Source: Bacillus sp. MUM 116
GTDB lineage: Bacteria; Bacillota; Bacilli; Bacillales; Cytobacillaceae
Direction of reading: 5' to 3'
Length of the DNA: 64,000 nt
Assembly (NCBI RefSeq): GCF_001866655.1
Contig: NZ_MLYR01000017.1
Span: 1 to 64,000, forward strand
This document shows positions 28,501 through 36,998 of the stretch, one piece after another; position 1 is the first letter of the stretch; each line of letters starts with the position of its first letter. The notes beneath the pieces were generated by a model, which searched no databases, was not told the origin of the DNA, and saw nothing but the letters and a program-made list of their open reading frames with translations. The translations under genes and the position numbers were made by a program.

Positions 28501-28824
28501 CGAAATAATTATCGACATTCTTCTTTTCATTTCCCAGGAAAAAACTCTGTTGTAAAAGGGATTCAGGCAGAATTAATCAAATGTTTAGTTGATAAGGAAA
28601 AAGGTTGAGTATTGTCGGAGGATGTAGAATTAGTGGTATTTTGACAGCGTTTTGTATAGCTCTTTATGAAATGTCAAAGTCTAGTTTAAGTTTCGACCAA
28701 TTTTTTATTCGTTATTGCAGGGAAACTCTTATTTAAAGATGTTTATGGCATTTTTAATCAAACGATTGATTGGGAAAAATGAGAGGGAAATTAGGTCGAA
28801 GTATGATGAAAAGGAGTGATTACT
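28501..28824. promoter_or_regulatory. Non-coding leader of the nucleotidyltransferase gene with two AATCAAACG-type motifs
   Basis: There is no gene here. TTAATCAAATGTTTAGTTGA (28573-28592) and TTAATCAAACGATTGATTGG (28754-28773) are related dyads and resemble the motifs at 22195 and 23581. The second lies about 50 bp before the nucleotidyltransferase start, a plausible repressor position. No clear -35/-10 pair was found. Confidence 0.35.
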
Positions 28825-29625
28825 TTGAGAGAACATATCCAAGAGTTAATAGAGACCTTGGAAAAGGATTATGATATTAAGATTCTTTATGCTTGTGAGT
28901 CGGGAAGCAGGGCATGGGGGTTTCCTTCCAATGACAGTGATTATGATGTAAGGTTTATTTATATCCATAAGAGGAATTGGTATTTATCGATTGACCAAGG
29001 AAGAGATGTAATTGAGGTTCCTAGCAGGGATTCAATTTCGATTCCGATTGATCCCTTGTTAGATGTAAGCGGTTGGGAATTAACAAAGGCATTAAGACTC
29101 TTTCGCAAATCTAATCCCCCGCTCTTAGAATGGCTTCGATCTAGTATCGTGTATTACCAGTCATTTTCCACTATTGATAAAATGAGAATCTTAGATGAAC
29201 AGATTTTTTCTCCCACATCATGTTTATATCATTATTTGAATATGGCAAAAGGTAATTTTCGAGAGTACCTTCAAGCAGAGGAGGTTAAAATTAAAAAGTA
29301 TTTTTACGTACTGCGCCCTATCTTAGCTGCTAAATGTATTGAACAATATAATACGATTCCGCCGATTGAATTTCATTCCTTAGTAGAAAAGATTATCCCA
29401 GATGGTTCACTTCGAAAGGAAATTGACACTTTATTAAAGAGAAAAATAGCGGGGGAAGAGCTTAAATTAGAACCAAGAATTGATGTAATCAATCAATATC
29501 TCCAGAAAGAAATTGAGTATCTCGAATGGTTCGTAAAAGGGTTGAATATTGAAATATCAGATCCGACAGAGATGCTGAATCAGCTTTTTAGAGGAACATT
29601 GGACGAGGTATGGGGTAGAGTTTAA
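28825..29625 (+). CDS. Nucleotidyltransferase, RlaP/YcgL-like
   Basis: A 266-residue protein of the polymerase-beta-like nucleotidyltransferase fold. The active-site signature is CESGSRAWGFPSNDSDYDVRF: GSRAWG, then the two metal-binding aspartates in DSDYDV. The rest is helical and resembles the RlaP family (B. subtilis YcgL), in which members have been linked to RNA repair operons; no RNA ligase lies nearby, so that role is not supported here. The start is TTG 28825 after AAAAGGAG; the GTG at 28816 overlaps the site. A DUF1697 gene follows at 35 bp. Confidence 0.82.
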   Translation: MREHIQELIETLEKDYDIKILYACESGSRAWGFPSNDSDYDVRFIYIHKRNWYLSIDQGRDVIEVPSRDSISIPIDPLLDVSGWELTKALRLFRKSNPPLLEWLRSSIVYYQSFSTIDKMRILDEQIFSPTSCLYHYLNMAKGNFREYLQAEEVKIKKYFYVLRPILAAKCIEQYNTIPPIEFHSLVEKIIPDGSLRKEIDTLLKRKIAGEELKLEPRIDVINQYLQKEIEYLEWFVKGLNIEISDPTEMLNQLFRGTLDEVWGRV

Positions 29626-29660
29626 AATGGCGACTTATCTTGAAAAAGTGAGGTTTATTT

Positions 29661-30203
29661 ATGATTTATATCGCTCTATTACGTGGGATCAATGTCGGCG
29701 GACATAATAAAATCAAAATGGCCGATTTAAAAAAGATGTTGGAAACGATTGGGTTAAAAAATGTGAAAACTTATATTCAAAGTGGAAATGCTCTTTTTGA
29801 ATCGGAAGAGATTGCTGCGGAACTAACTCGAAAAATAGAGGAGGCAATCCAGAAAGAGTTCGGATTTCCTATCACAGTTGTCCTTAGGACTGCTCCAGAA
29901 TTGGAACAGATTATCAAGAAGTGTCCTTACTCTCTTGATGATCTTTTCGAAGGAGAAAGTGTTCATGTAGCCTTTTTAGCAGGCATGCCGACTGATGAAG
30001 GGATTAACTATCTTCAAAACTTTAATAAGGGGAATGATGAATATCATATTGAAGGGCAGGATGTATACTTATACTTCCGTCAAAGTATACGGGATTCAAA
30101 GCTGGCGGCCCAGCTACCGAAACTTGGAGTTCAAGCAACATTAAGGAACTGGAAAACGGTAAGGAAGCTAGATTCAATGGTTAAAGAAATGGAGAAAGCA
30201 TAG
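29661..30203 (+). CDS. DUF1697 family protein
   Basis: A 180-residue cytosolic protein of the DUF1697 family. It begins MIYIALLRGINVGGHNKIKMA, the family signature, then TYIQSGNALFES and, near the C-terminus, ATLRNWKTVRKL. The fold is known only structurally and no activity has been established. The start follows GTGAGG at a slightly long spacing. It is probably cotranscribed with the upstream nucleotidyltransferase. A degenerate repeat array follows the stop. Confidence 0.88.
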   Translation: MIYIALLRGINVGGHNKIKMADLKKMLETIGLKNVKTYIQSGNALFESEEIAAELTRKIEEAIQKEFGFPITVVLRTAPELEQIIKKCPYSLDDLFEGESVHVAFLAGMPTDEGINYLQNFNKGNDEYHIEGQDVYLYFRQSIRDSKLAAQLPKLGVQATLRNWKTVRKLDSMVKEMEKA

Positions 30204-30210
30204 TTTATGA

Positions 30211-30352
30211 AGGACAAAAGCCGTGGAACTCAATTGTGAAAATGTCCCTCATAGTGGGATGAAAGGACAAAACACAAAGAAAAATCGGTAAAAGTGTCCA
30301 TCCACGGAAGCTGGAAAGACAAAATTTATAAAAAAACTGGAAAAGTGTCCTT
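30211..30352. repeat. Degenerate 52/53-nt repeat, three units
   Basis: Units begin AGGACAAAA at 30211, AGGACAAAA at 30264 and AAGACAAAA at about 30316, so the spacing is 53 and 52. Each contains AAAA(G)TGTCC about 30 bases on, which pairs with GGACA to give a small hairpin, and ends in a GG-A-G-TGGAA stretch. The sequence is unrelated to the arrays at 1 and 43533 although the period is the same. It lies between the 3' ends of two convergent genes. Confidence 0.6.
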
Positions 30353-30370
30353 CAAACCATTCCTTTCCTA

Positions 30371-30405
30371 TATAAAAACCCGCCCGGACCAATTCCGGGC
30401 GGGTT
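30371..30405 (-). terminator. Terminator of the proline symporter gene
   Basis: A perfect 12-bp stem, AACCCGCCCGGA with TCCGGGCGGGTT, has a five-base loop; on the minus strand it runs into TTTTTATATA. Confidence 0.92.
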
Positions 30406-30411
30406 GAACGA

Positions 30412-31893
30412 TTAAGCACCAGTTTTTAACAAACGAACGCTCTCATCAAATTCTTTTTCAATTTCAGCGTTTTTCTTATGCGTAGCCAAGCTGACTGCGA
30501 CAGAAACGATTAAGTTGAAGACGAAGCCTGGAACGATTTCATAAAGAGTATCGCCAAGACCAACATTTTTCCAAACAATAACCGTAACTGCACCAACAAT
30601 CATCCCGAATAAGGCACCCCAGTTGTTCATCTTTTTCCAGAATAAGCTTAAAAGAATGATTGGACCGAAAGAGGCTCCGAAACCTGCCCATGCATAAGCA
30701 ACAAGGCTTAAGATAGTGCTGTTTTGCTTGAAGGCAAGAGCTGTTGCAATTACAGCAACCAATAAAACGGCCATTCTTCCTAAGAATACAAGCTCTTTAT
30801 CCTTCGCATCTTTACGTACAACTACTTTATATAAGTCTTCAATTAACGCACTTGAAGTAACGATTAATTGGGAAGAAATTGTACTCATGATTGCTGCAAG
30901 AATTGCGGCTAAAGCAAATCCGGCGAATAATGGATGGAAAAAGATTTGGCTTAACGTAATAAATACTGCTTCTGGATTGTCCAGTTTATGTGCTGCATTA
31001 TGATAGAAATAAGCCTTACCCACAAATCCACAAAAGATTGTCCCAATTAAAGAAATAATCATCCAGCTCATCCCGATACGGCGGGCGCTTTTTGTTTCTT
31101 TAATCGTCTTAATTGCCATAAAGCGGACAACGATATGCGGCTGTCCGAAGTAACCAAGGCCCCAGGCCATTGCTGAGACAATCCCAATGAAGGAAGTTCC
31201 TTTAAACCAATCGAGTAATGTAGGGTCAATGTGGCGGATGGTTTCAAACGTTTGCGCAGGACCGCCAGTTTTGAAAATCCCAAGTGCTGGAACAAAGAAC
31301 AAAGCAAGCAGCATCATTAATCCTTGAATAAAATCGGTGTAACTTACGGCCAAGAATCCACCAAATAAAGTGTAGGCAATGGTAACGCCCCCAACAATAT
31401 AAAGGCCAGTAAGGTAGCTTGTACCAAAAGAACTTTGGAAAAATACTGCTCCGGAGACTAAACCTGAAGAAACATAGAAAGTAAAGAATATAAGAATAAC
31501 AATACCTGAAACAATCCGGAGTAATTTTGTATTGTCTTTAAAACGGTTTTCTAAAAAACTTGGAATGGTGATGGAATCATTTGCGACTTGTGTATAAGAG
31601 CGCAGGCGTGGTGCAACTAGTTTCCAGTTCAGATAAGCACCAATTGTTAATCCGATGGCAATCCAGGCGCTTGCCAAACCGGTTACATAAATTCCGCCAG
31701 GCAACCCCATAAGTAACCAGCCGCTCATATCAGCTGCACCGGCACTTAAAGCGGTTACAGCAGGCCCTAAAGATCGGCCGCCAAGCATGTAATCCGTGAG
31801 ATTACTTGTTTTGCGATATGCATACCAACCGATTAACAGCATACCGGCTAGGTAAATTCCGATCGAAACTAGTTGTAAAGTTTGATTGGACAT
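30412..31893 (-). CDS. putP: Sodium/proline symporter (PutP/OpuE family)
   Basis: A 493-residue sodium:solute symporter with about 13 hydrophobic helices. The family signature is clear: SNLTDYMLGGRSLGPAVTALSAGAADMSGWLLMGLPG at the N-terminus, FGGFLAVSYTDFIQG, and GLGYFGQPHIVVRFMA. It imports proline with Na+, for osmoprotection or as carbon and nitrogen. B. subtilis has opuE in the same position beside gatCAB, so this may be the OpuE orthologue; a catabolic role with rocA (10653) is equally possible. The ATG follows AAAGGGGGAAAA. It is monocistronic, with no gene downstream before the terminator. Confidence 0.93.
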   Translation of the reverse strand: MSNQTLQLVSIGIYLAGMLLIGWYAYRKTSNLTDYMLGGRSLGPAVTALSAGAADMSGWLLMGLPGGIYVTGLASAWIAIGLTIGAYLNWKLVAPRLRSYTQVANDSITIPSFLENRFKDNTKLLRIVSGIVILIFFTFYVSSGLVSGAVFFQSSFGTSYLTGLYIVGGVTIAYTLFGGFLAVSYTDFIQGLMMLLALFFVPALGIFKTGGPAQTFETIRHIDPTLLDWFKGTSFIGIVSAMAWGLGYFGQPHIVVRFMAIKTIKETKSARRIGMSWMIISLIGTIFCGFVGKAYFYHNAAHKLDNPEAVFITLSQIFFHPLFAGFALAAILAAIMSTISSQLIVTSSALIEDLYKVVVRKDAKDKELVFLGRMAVLLVAVIATALAFKQNSTILSLVAYAWAGFGASFGPIILLSLFWKKMNNWGALFGMIVGAVTVIVWKNVGLGDTLYEIVPGFVFNLIVSVAVSLATHKKNAEIEKEFDESVRLLKTGA

Positions 31894-32115
31894 AATTTTC
31901 CCCCTTTGTTATATTGGAAATCATTTAAAATAATATTTCCTTTATAGAAAATATTCTAGCAACTTTGCATAAATATGACTAGTCCCTAATAATTATTTTT
32001 TTAAAATAGTAATTTATATTTGTGAAATAATGTTAGGTGTTACCTTGAGCATCTGCGTTGTAACGCGAAAAGGATTTGATTATCATTGAAGAAAATGGAA
32101 GGGGAGTTGTGAAAA

Positions 32116-32670
32116 ATGAACTTAAATGAATGGTATCTTAAAGGGATGACCCCGGAAGAATACATAAATTCAATGTCTCGTAATAAAGAAGAAATGCTTA
32201 CGATTTACGAGGGTTATCAAGTAAGTAAAGCAGACAAAACAAAGCTCGAACCTGTAAAAGCGAGGGAGCTTCGGGCAATTGTTCTTACAGAGGACTGGTG
32301 CGGGGACGCATTATTGAACAATCCAATTTTGCTGAGAATCGCAGATGCAGCCGGCATGGAGGTCCGTTTTGTTCTTCGTGACCAGAACCTTGAGTTAATG
32401 GATCAATACTTAACTAATGGAACTTCCCGTGCAATTCCGATTTTCATTTTTATCGACCAAGAGGGAAATGAAGCAGGGGTTTGGGGACCAAGGGCAACAG
32501 AAATCCAAGAACTTGTGGACAAAGGCCGTTCAGAATTGCCGGACAAAGAGGCTCCTGATTTTCAGGAAAAACAAATGGCGTTATATAAACGCTTAGCAAA
32601 ATCATACCAAATTGATTCTGGCATTTGGCAGACTGTTGCAAATAGCCTTCTAACAACACTTTTAAAATAA
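32116..32670 (+). CDS. Thioredoxin-fold protein with single Cys (WCGDA)
   Basis: A 184-residue protein of the thioredoxin-like family (Thioredoxin_9 type). The beta-strand RAIVLTEDWCGDALLNNP carries only one cysteine where thioredoxins have CxxC; the cis-Pro loop is RAIPIFIFID. A lone N-terminal Cys suggests monothiol chemistry or a bacillithiol-mixed-disulfide role, which is inference. The C-terminal quarter is helical and includes LYKRLAKSYQ. The ATG follows GGAAGGGGAG. It is monocistronic and convergent with plsY, sharing a terminator. Confidence 0.85.
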   Translation: MNLNEWYLKGMTPEEYINSMSRNKEEMLTIYEGYQVSKADKTKLEPVKARELRAIVLTEDWCGDALLNNPILLRIADAAGMEVRFVLRDQNLELMDQYLTNGTSRAIPIFIFIDQEGNEAGVWGPRATEIQELVDKGRSELPDKEAPDFQEKQMALYKRLAKSYQIDSGIWQTVANSLLTTLLK

Positions 32671-32675
32671 ATTGA

Positions 32676-32717
32676 AAATCTCCGGTTGGAATGACCAGCC
32701 GGAGATTTCATTTTTTT
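32676..32717. terminator. Shared terminator between thioredoxin-like gene and plsY
   Basis: AAATCTCCGG and CCGGAGATTT form a long stem around TTGGAATGACCAG-type sequence, followed on the plus strand by TCATTTTTTT. On the minus strand a T-rich tail (TTTTCAATTT) follows, so it may serve both genes. Confidence 0.7.
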
Positions 32718-33322
32718 ATTGGCGGAATCCTGTCATTTTTTATGTTTTTATCATTAATTTTGGGTTCAATACCAAGGATGAAATTACGGATGTTCGAGCG
32801 GTGAAGGTAAAGTAAAAAAATCGCGAATAACAAAAAGATAAGTTCGGACTCCAGTTTTGGAGACAGGAACGAATAGGTTAACATACTTAGACCGACTGAA
32901 ATTGAGCCGAAAAATACGTATTTGGATAAAAAGATAACCGAAAAGAAGGTAAGATAGGCAATTAGGAACAGGAGAAAATTAGCAACCATTAACGCACCGG
33001 CAGTGGTAGCAATGGCTTTACCGCCCCTAAAACCGGCGGAAATCGGGAAGCAATGTCCCAGAACGGCAGCAAAGCCAAAAATTAGCGGCTCATGGTCAAG
33101 ATGAAAGTAGAACGGCAGAAAGGAAGCGGTTGCCCCCTTGCCGATATCAATCAGCAGGACAAAAACAGCTGATTTTCTCCCCAGAACCCTCAATGTATTG
33201 GTTGCTCCGGGATTTTTGCTTCCGTATTCACGAATATCAATACCATAGAGTAGCTTGCCTACAATCAAGGCGGTGGGAAAACTCCCCATTAAGTAGGAAG
33301 CAATTAGCAACAGCCAAAACAT
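32708..33322 (-). CDS. plsY: PlsY, acyl-phosphate:glycerol-3-phosphate acyltransferase
   Basis: A 204-residue membrane enzyme that transfers an acyl group from acyl-phosphate to glycerol-3-phosphate, giving lysophosphatidate. The three family motifs are present: GSFPTALIVGKLLYGIDIR with GSKNPGATN, then GHCFPISAGFRGGKAIAT, and LHRSNIRNFILG. Five membrane helices are predicted. The C-terminus has a basic tail (IKNDRIPPIKK) beyond the usual end. Bacilli often have two PlsY copies; nothing here shows which is essential. The ATG follows AGGGATGGA. Its 3' end overlaps the shared terminator. Confidence 0.92.
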   Translation of the reverse strand: MFWLLLIASYLMGSFPTALIVGKLLYGIDIREYGSKNPGATNTLRVLGRKSAVFVLLIDIGKGATASFLPFYFHLDHEPLIFGFAAVLGHCFPISAGFRGGKAIATTAGALMVANFLLFLIAYLTFFSVIFLSKYVFFGSISVGLSMLTYSFLSPKLESELIFLLFAIFLLYLHRSNIRNFILGIEPKINDKNIKNDRIPPIKK

Positions 33323-33467
33323 TTATAGCATCCATCCCTTTTCAAAATATTTTATAAATAGAGTTGAATATAAAATTTGGTCAAGTTGCTAATAGCTATT
33401 CAAGTTTATAAGCGGATATTCCTATAAATTAATTCTCGTTCTTTCTAGCTCCCCAATTGCAATTTTT
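33323..33467. other. Spacer between plsY and the dgkB promoter
   Basis: An AT-rich spacer between divergent genes. I see only likely promoter sequence for plsY on the minus strand and no repeat or RNA. Confidence 0.4.
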
Positions 33468-33495
33468 TTGCAAAAAAATAAAAAAACGTTATGAT
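33468..33495 (+). promoter_or_regulatory. Candidate sigma-A promoter of dgkB
   Basis: TTGCAA (33468-33473), 16 bp, TATGAT (33490-33495). The transcript would have a leader of about 130 nt, in which I see no strong structure. Confidence 0.45.
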
Positions 33496-33630
33496 AGTAG
33501 ACGGACGTTTCAGGATAGAATAGTCATTATGGCTATCAATAATGATTGTAAGGCAGGATGTTAATTGGTAGAATATAGAAGGTGAAACAGAACATCCAAT
33601 AAAGATTTCTATAAATAGGATGATGATGGA

Positions 33631-34572
33631 ATGAAAAGAGCTAGATTGATTTATAATCCCACATCAGGACGTGAAATTTTAAAACGTAATCTTCCGGAAA
33701 TCCTTTCTAAATTAGAGACTGCCGGGTATGAGGCTTCATGTCACGCAACAACCGGTACCGGGGATGCGACAGAAGCAGCACGGATTGCGGTAAAGCGTCG
33801 CTTTGATGTGGTCATTGCAGCAGGCGGTGATGGAACGATTCATGAAGTGGTCAACGGCCTTGCGGAACAGGAATATCGCCCAAAACTAGGGATTATTCCC
33901 GCCGGAACCACCAATGATTTTGCCCGAGCCCTGCAAATTCCTCGTGATATCGGCTCAGCTGTTGATATTATTACAAAAGGGGAGTTAATTCCCGTTGATA
34001 TTGGCCGAATTAATGATAAGTATTTCATTAATATTGCCGGGGGCGGGAGAATTACTGAGCTTACATATGAAGTGCCGAGCAAGTTGAAGACCATGCTTGG
34101 TCAGCTTGCTTATTATTTAAAAGGAATGGAGATGCTTCCATCAATCAAAGCTTCCGAGGTCAGGATTGAATATGATGGAAAGCTCTTTGAAGGGGAAGCT
34201 ATGCTGTTCCTTGTCGGCCTAACGAATTCAATCGGCGGGTTTGAGAAGCTTGCACCTGACTCATCGATTAATGATGGTCTTTTTTCATTGTTAATATTGA
34301 AAAAAATTAATCTTGCCGAGTTTATCAGAGTGGCGACTCTGGCCATTCGCGGAGAACATATAAATGATTCAAATGTCATTTATACTCAGGCAAATCGGAT
34401 TAAGGTTTACTCCAATGAAAAAGTTCAATTGAATTTAGATGGAGAATTCGGTGGATTGCTTCCGGCCGAATTTGAAAATCTTTATCGGCATTTAGAGGTG
34501 TTTGTACCTCTTGATGATATTCGCCCGCTTGACCGGCCTACTGATTGGGTGCCGGGAAAAAGATATAGTTAA
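33631..34572 (+). CDS. dgkB: DgkB, diacylglycerol kinase (YerQ)
   Basis: A 313-residue soluble lipid kinase of the DAGK catalytic family. It phosphorylates diacylglycerol released by lipoteichoic acid synthesis and returns it to phosphatidate. The nucleotide-binding motif AAGGDGTIHEVVNGL (GGDGT, 65-69) and GIIPAGTTNDFARAL are both present, as are the C-terminal LDGEFGGLLP and PLDDIRPLDRPTDW segments. The length and position match B. subtilis YerQ. The ATG follows GATGATGG. A terminator follows. Confidence 0.95.
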   Translation: MKRARLIYNPTSGREILKRNLPEILSKLETAGYEASCHATTGTGDATEAARIAVKRRFDVVIAAGGDGTIHEVVNGLAEQEYRPKLGIIPAGTTNDFARALQIPRDIGSAVDIITKGELIPVDIGRINDKYFINIAGGGRITELTYEVPSKLKTMLGQLAYYLKGMEMLPSIKASEVRIEYDGKLFEGEAMLFLVGLTNSIGGFEKLAPDSSINDGLFSLLILKKINLAEFIRVATLAIRGEHINDSNVIYTQANRIKVYSNEKVQLNLDGEFGGLLPAEFENLYRHLEVFVPLDDIRPLDRPTDWVPGKRYS

Positions 34573-34575
34573 AAA

Positions 34576-34602
34576 GGTCCGCTCTGATTAGCGGGCTTTT
34601 TG
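34576..34602 (+). terminator. Terminator after dgkB
   Basis: GGTCCGCT and AGCGGGCT pair with a six-base loop (one G:U pair), followed by TTTTTG. Confidence 0.75.
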
Positions 34603-34754
34603 TATAGAAAAGAAACTGGCAAAATTGAAATTCACCACAATGTGGTAGACAAATCAAATTTTTATAGGTAATAATGAGGTCTTTTGCTGTCATTATTGTG
34701 TATAATGGATGAAAGACACTAGTCAAGACAGGAATGTGAAGGAGTGAACGTATT

Positions 34755-35306
34755 ATGCCAAAAAAAGCATTAATCAATATCGATTACACCAATGATTTTG
34801 TTGCAGATCACGGTGCATTAACATGCGGTGATCCAGGGCAGGCGATTGAAGGGAAAATCATCGATATCACAAAAGAATTTATTGAAAATGATGATTATGT
34901 TGTTTTTGCCATTGATGTTCACGACAAAGGTGATAAATACCATCCGGAAACAGAATTATTTCCACCGCATAACCTGCGTGGGACCGCAGGCCGGCAGTTG
35001 TTTGGCGGGCTTCAAGCCGTTTACGACGAAAATAAACATCGTGACAATGTGGCTTTTATGGATAAAACAAGATATTCCGCTTTTGCCGGCACCGATTTAG
35101 AGATAAAGCTGCGTGAACGGGGGGTTACAGAGGTTCACCTTGTTGGAGTCTGTACCGATATTTGTGTCCTCCACGCGGCTGTCGACGCTTATAATAAGGG
35201 CTTTACGATTATTGTCTATAAAGAGGCAGTTGCTTCCTTTAATCCTAATGGCCATGACTGGGCTTTGGGACATTTTGAACAATCGCTTGGCGCTATGGTG
35301 AAATAG
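34755..35306 (+). CDS. pncA: PncA, nicotinamidase
   Basis: A 183-residue isochorismatase-fold hydrolase that converts nicotinamide to nicotinate in NAD+ salvage. The catalytic triad D10 (in LINIDYTNDF), K104 (in DKTRYS) and C137 (in GVCTDICVLHA) is complete, and the metal site D54, H56, H63 lies in AIDVHDKGDKYHPE. It matches B. subtilis YueJ. The ATG follows GAAGGAG. PncB follows 60 bp later, so the two steps of nicotinamide salvage are adjacent. Confidence 0.95.
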   Translation: MPKKALINIDYTNDFVADHGALTCGDPGQAIEGKIIDITKEFIENDDYVVFAIDVHDKGDKYHPETELFPPHNLRGTAGRQLFGGLQAVYDENKHRDNVAFMDKTRYSAFAGTDLEIKLRERGVTEVHLVGVCTDICVLHAAVDAYNKGFTIIVYKEAVASFNPNGHDWALGHFEQSLGAMVK

Positions 35307-35366
35307 TCACGATAGTGGTAGAATAATGAAAATGGTGAAAATGCTCTTGCAGAAATTCGGAGGTCT

Positions 35367-36833
35367 ATGATGAAACACATTTATCATGATGATAGCTTAA
35401 CTTTGCATACGGATCTTTACCAGATTAATATGACGGAAACGTATTGGAGAGACGGAATACATAATAAACGTGCAGTCTTCGAATTATTTTTCCGAAAACT
35501 TCCGTTTGGGAATGGTTACGCCGTTTTTGCCGGATTGGAAAAAGTGATCCAATATATTCGAGGCTTTCGTTTTAGTGAAGATGATTTAGCTTATTTAAAA
35601 AATGAAGTTGGGTATGAGGATGATTTTTTAAATTATCTTAAGGATTTAAGATTTACAGGAACCATTCGTGCGATGAAAGAGGGAGAGCTGGTTTACGGGA
35701 ACGAACCGATTCTGCGTGTCGATGCTCCGCTGGGGGAAGCGCAATTAGTTGAAACGGCTTTGCTTAACATTGTGAATTACCAAACATTGATTGCAACTAA
35801 GGCATCAAGGATTAAGCAGGTTGTCGGCGATGAAATTGCGATGGAATTTGGGACAAGACGGGCACAGGAAATGGATGCAGCGGTGTGGGGGACAAGATCC
35901 GCATATTTAGCAGGATTCGAGGCTACAAGTAACGTCCGTGCCGGGAAAATGTTTGGAATCCCAGTTTCGGGTACGCATGCCCATGCAATGGTCCAAGCGT
36001 ATAAGGATGAATACACAGCTTTTCACAAATATGCCGAAACACACAAAGACTGCGTTTTTTTAGTCGATACGTATGATACGCTCCGTCTTGGCGTGCCTAA
36101 TGCTATCAAGGTGGCGAAGGAGTTAGGCGATAAAATTAATTTTATCGGAATCCGCCTGGATAGTGGAGACTTGGCGTATTTGTCAAAGGAAACACGTAAA
36201 ATGCTGGATGAGGCCGGTTTTGAAAAGGCGAAGATCTTTGCATCGAGCGATTTGGATGAGTATACAATCATTAACTTGAAAGCGCAGGGCGCCAAAATTA
36301 ACAGCTGGGGAATTGGTACGAAATTGATTACGGCGTATGACCAGGCTGCACTTGGTGCTGTGTATAAAATTGTCTCCATTGAAAATGAGCAAGGGGAAAT
36401 GGAGGATACCATTAAAATTTCCTCTAATCCAGAAAAGGTAACGACTCCAGGATTGAAAAAGATTTATCGGATCATTAATAATAAAAAGAACCATGCGGAA
36501 GGCGATTACATTGCCATGGAGGATGAGACGCTGCCGGAAAAACAGTTGAAAATGTTCCATCCAACCCATACGTTTATGAATAAAGTGGTTACGAACTTTA
36601 CAGCAAAAGAGCTTCATGAAGATATTTTTGTGAAGGGTGAGCTTGTGTACGAAATTCCTTGTCTTGAGGAATCACGTGAGTATCTGAAGCAAAATCTTGA
36701 TGCCCTATGGCCGGAGTACAAGCGGACTATGAATCCGGAAGAGTACCCAGTGGATCTTAGCCAAAATTGCTGGGATAACAAGATGAAAAATATTGAAGAA
36801 GTGAAAGAAAAAGTTGTATCAATGCAGGAATAG
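35367..36833 (+). CDS. pncB: PncB, nicotinate phosphoribosyltransferase
   Basis: A 488-residue nicotinate phosphoribosyltransferase, which makes nicotinate mononucleotide from nicotinate and PRPP. The sequence shows LHTDLYQINMTETYW, AMEFGTRRAQEMDAAVWGTRSAYLAG, PVSGTHAHAMVQAY with the His residue that is phosphorylated in the family, and IRLDSGDLAYLSKE. The C-terminal extension (NPEEYPVDLSQNCWDNK) fits the YueK subgroup. Either ATG at 35367 or 35370 may start it after CGGAGG. It is followed by a terminator. Confidence 0.95.
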   Translation: MMKHIYHDDSLTLHTDLYQINMTETYWRDGIHNKRAVFELFFRKLPFGNGYAVFAGLEKVIQYIRGFRFSEDDLAYLKNEVGYEDDFLNYLKDLRFTGTIRAMKEGELVYGNEPILRVDAPLGEAQLVETALLNIVNYQTLIATKASRIKQVVGDEIAMEFGTRRAQEMDAAVWGTRSAYLAGFEATSNVRAGKMFGIPVSGTHAHAMVQAYKDEYTAFHKYAETHKDCVFLVDTYDTLRLGVPNAIKVAKELGDKINFIGIRLDSGDLAYLSKETRKMLDEAGFEKAKIFASSDLDEYTIINLKAQGAKINSWGIGTKLITAYDQAALGAVYKIVSIENEQGEMEDTIKISSNPEKVTTPGLKKIYRIINNKKNHAEGDYIAMEDETLPEKQLKMFHPTHTFMNKVVTNFTAKELHEDIFVKGELVYEIPCLEESREYLKQNLDALWPEYKRTMNPEEYPVDLSQNCWDNKMKNIEEVKEKVVSMQE

Positions 36834-36840
36834 GATAAAT

Positions 36841-36870
36841 AGGCGTCCCTTTGCAAGGGGCGTCTTTTAT
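36841..36870 (+). terminator. Terminator after pncB
   Basis: GGCGTCCCTT and AAGGGGCGTC form a stem with a short loop, then TTTTATTT. A separate palindrome, CGGTGCCAGGCACCG, follows at 36937-36951; this sequence is common between genes in bacilli. Confidence 0.7.
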
Positions 36871-36998
36871 TTGGTAAGAAACAAAGAAAAAATAGTGTCC
36901 TCCTCAGATGGACAAATTGCCGCAAATGTTCTTCTGCGGTGCCAGGCACCGTGTTTTTGGTTAAAATAAACGGTATGGACAGGAGGAGTTGATATAAG

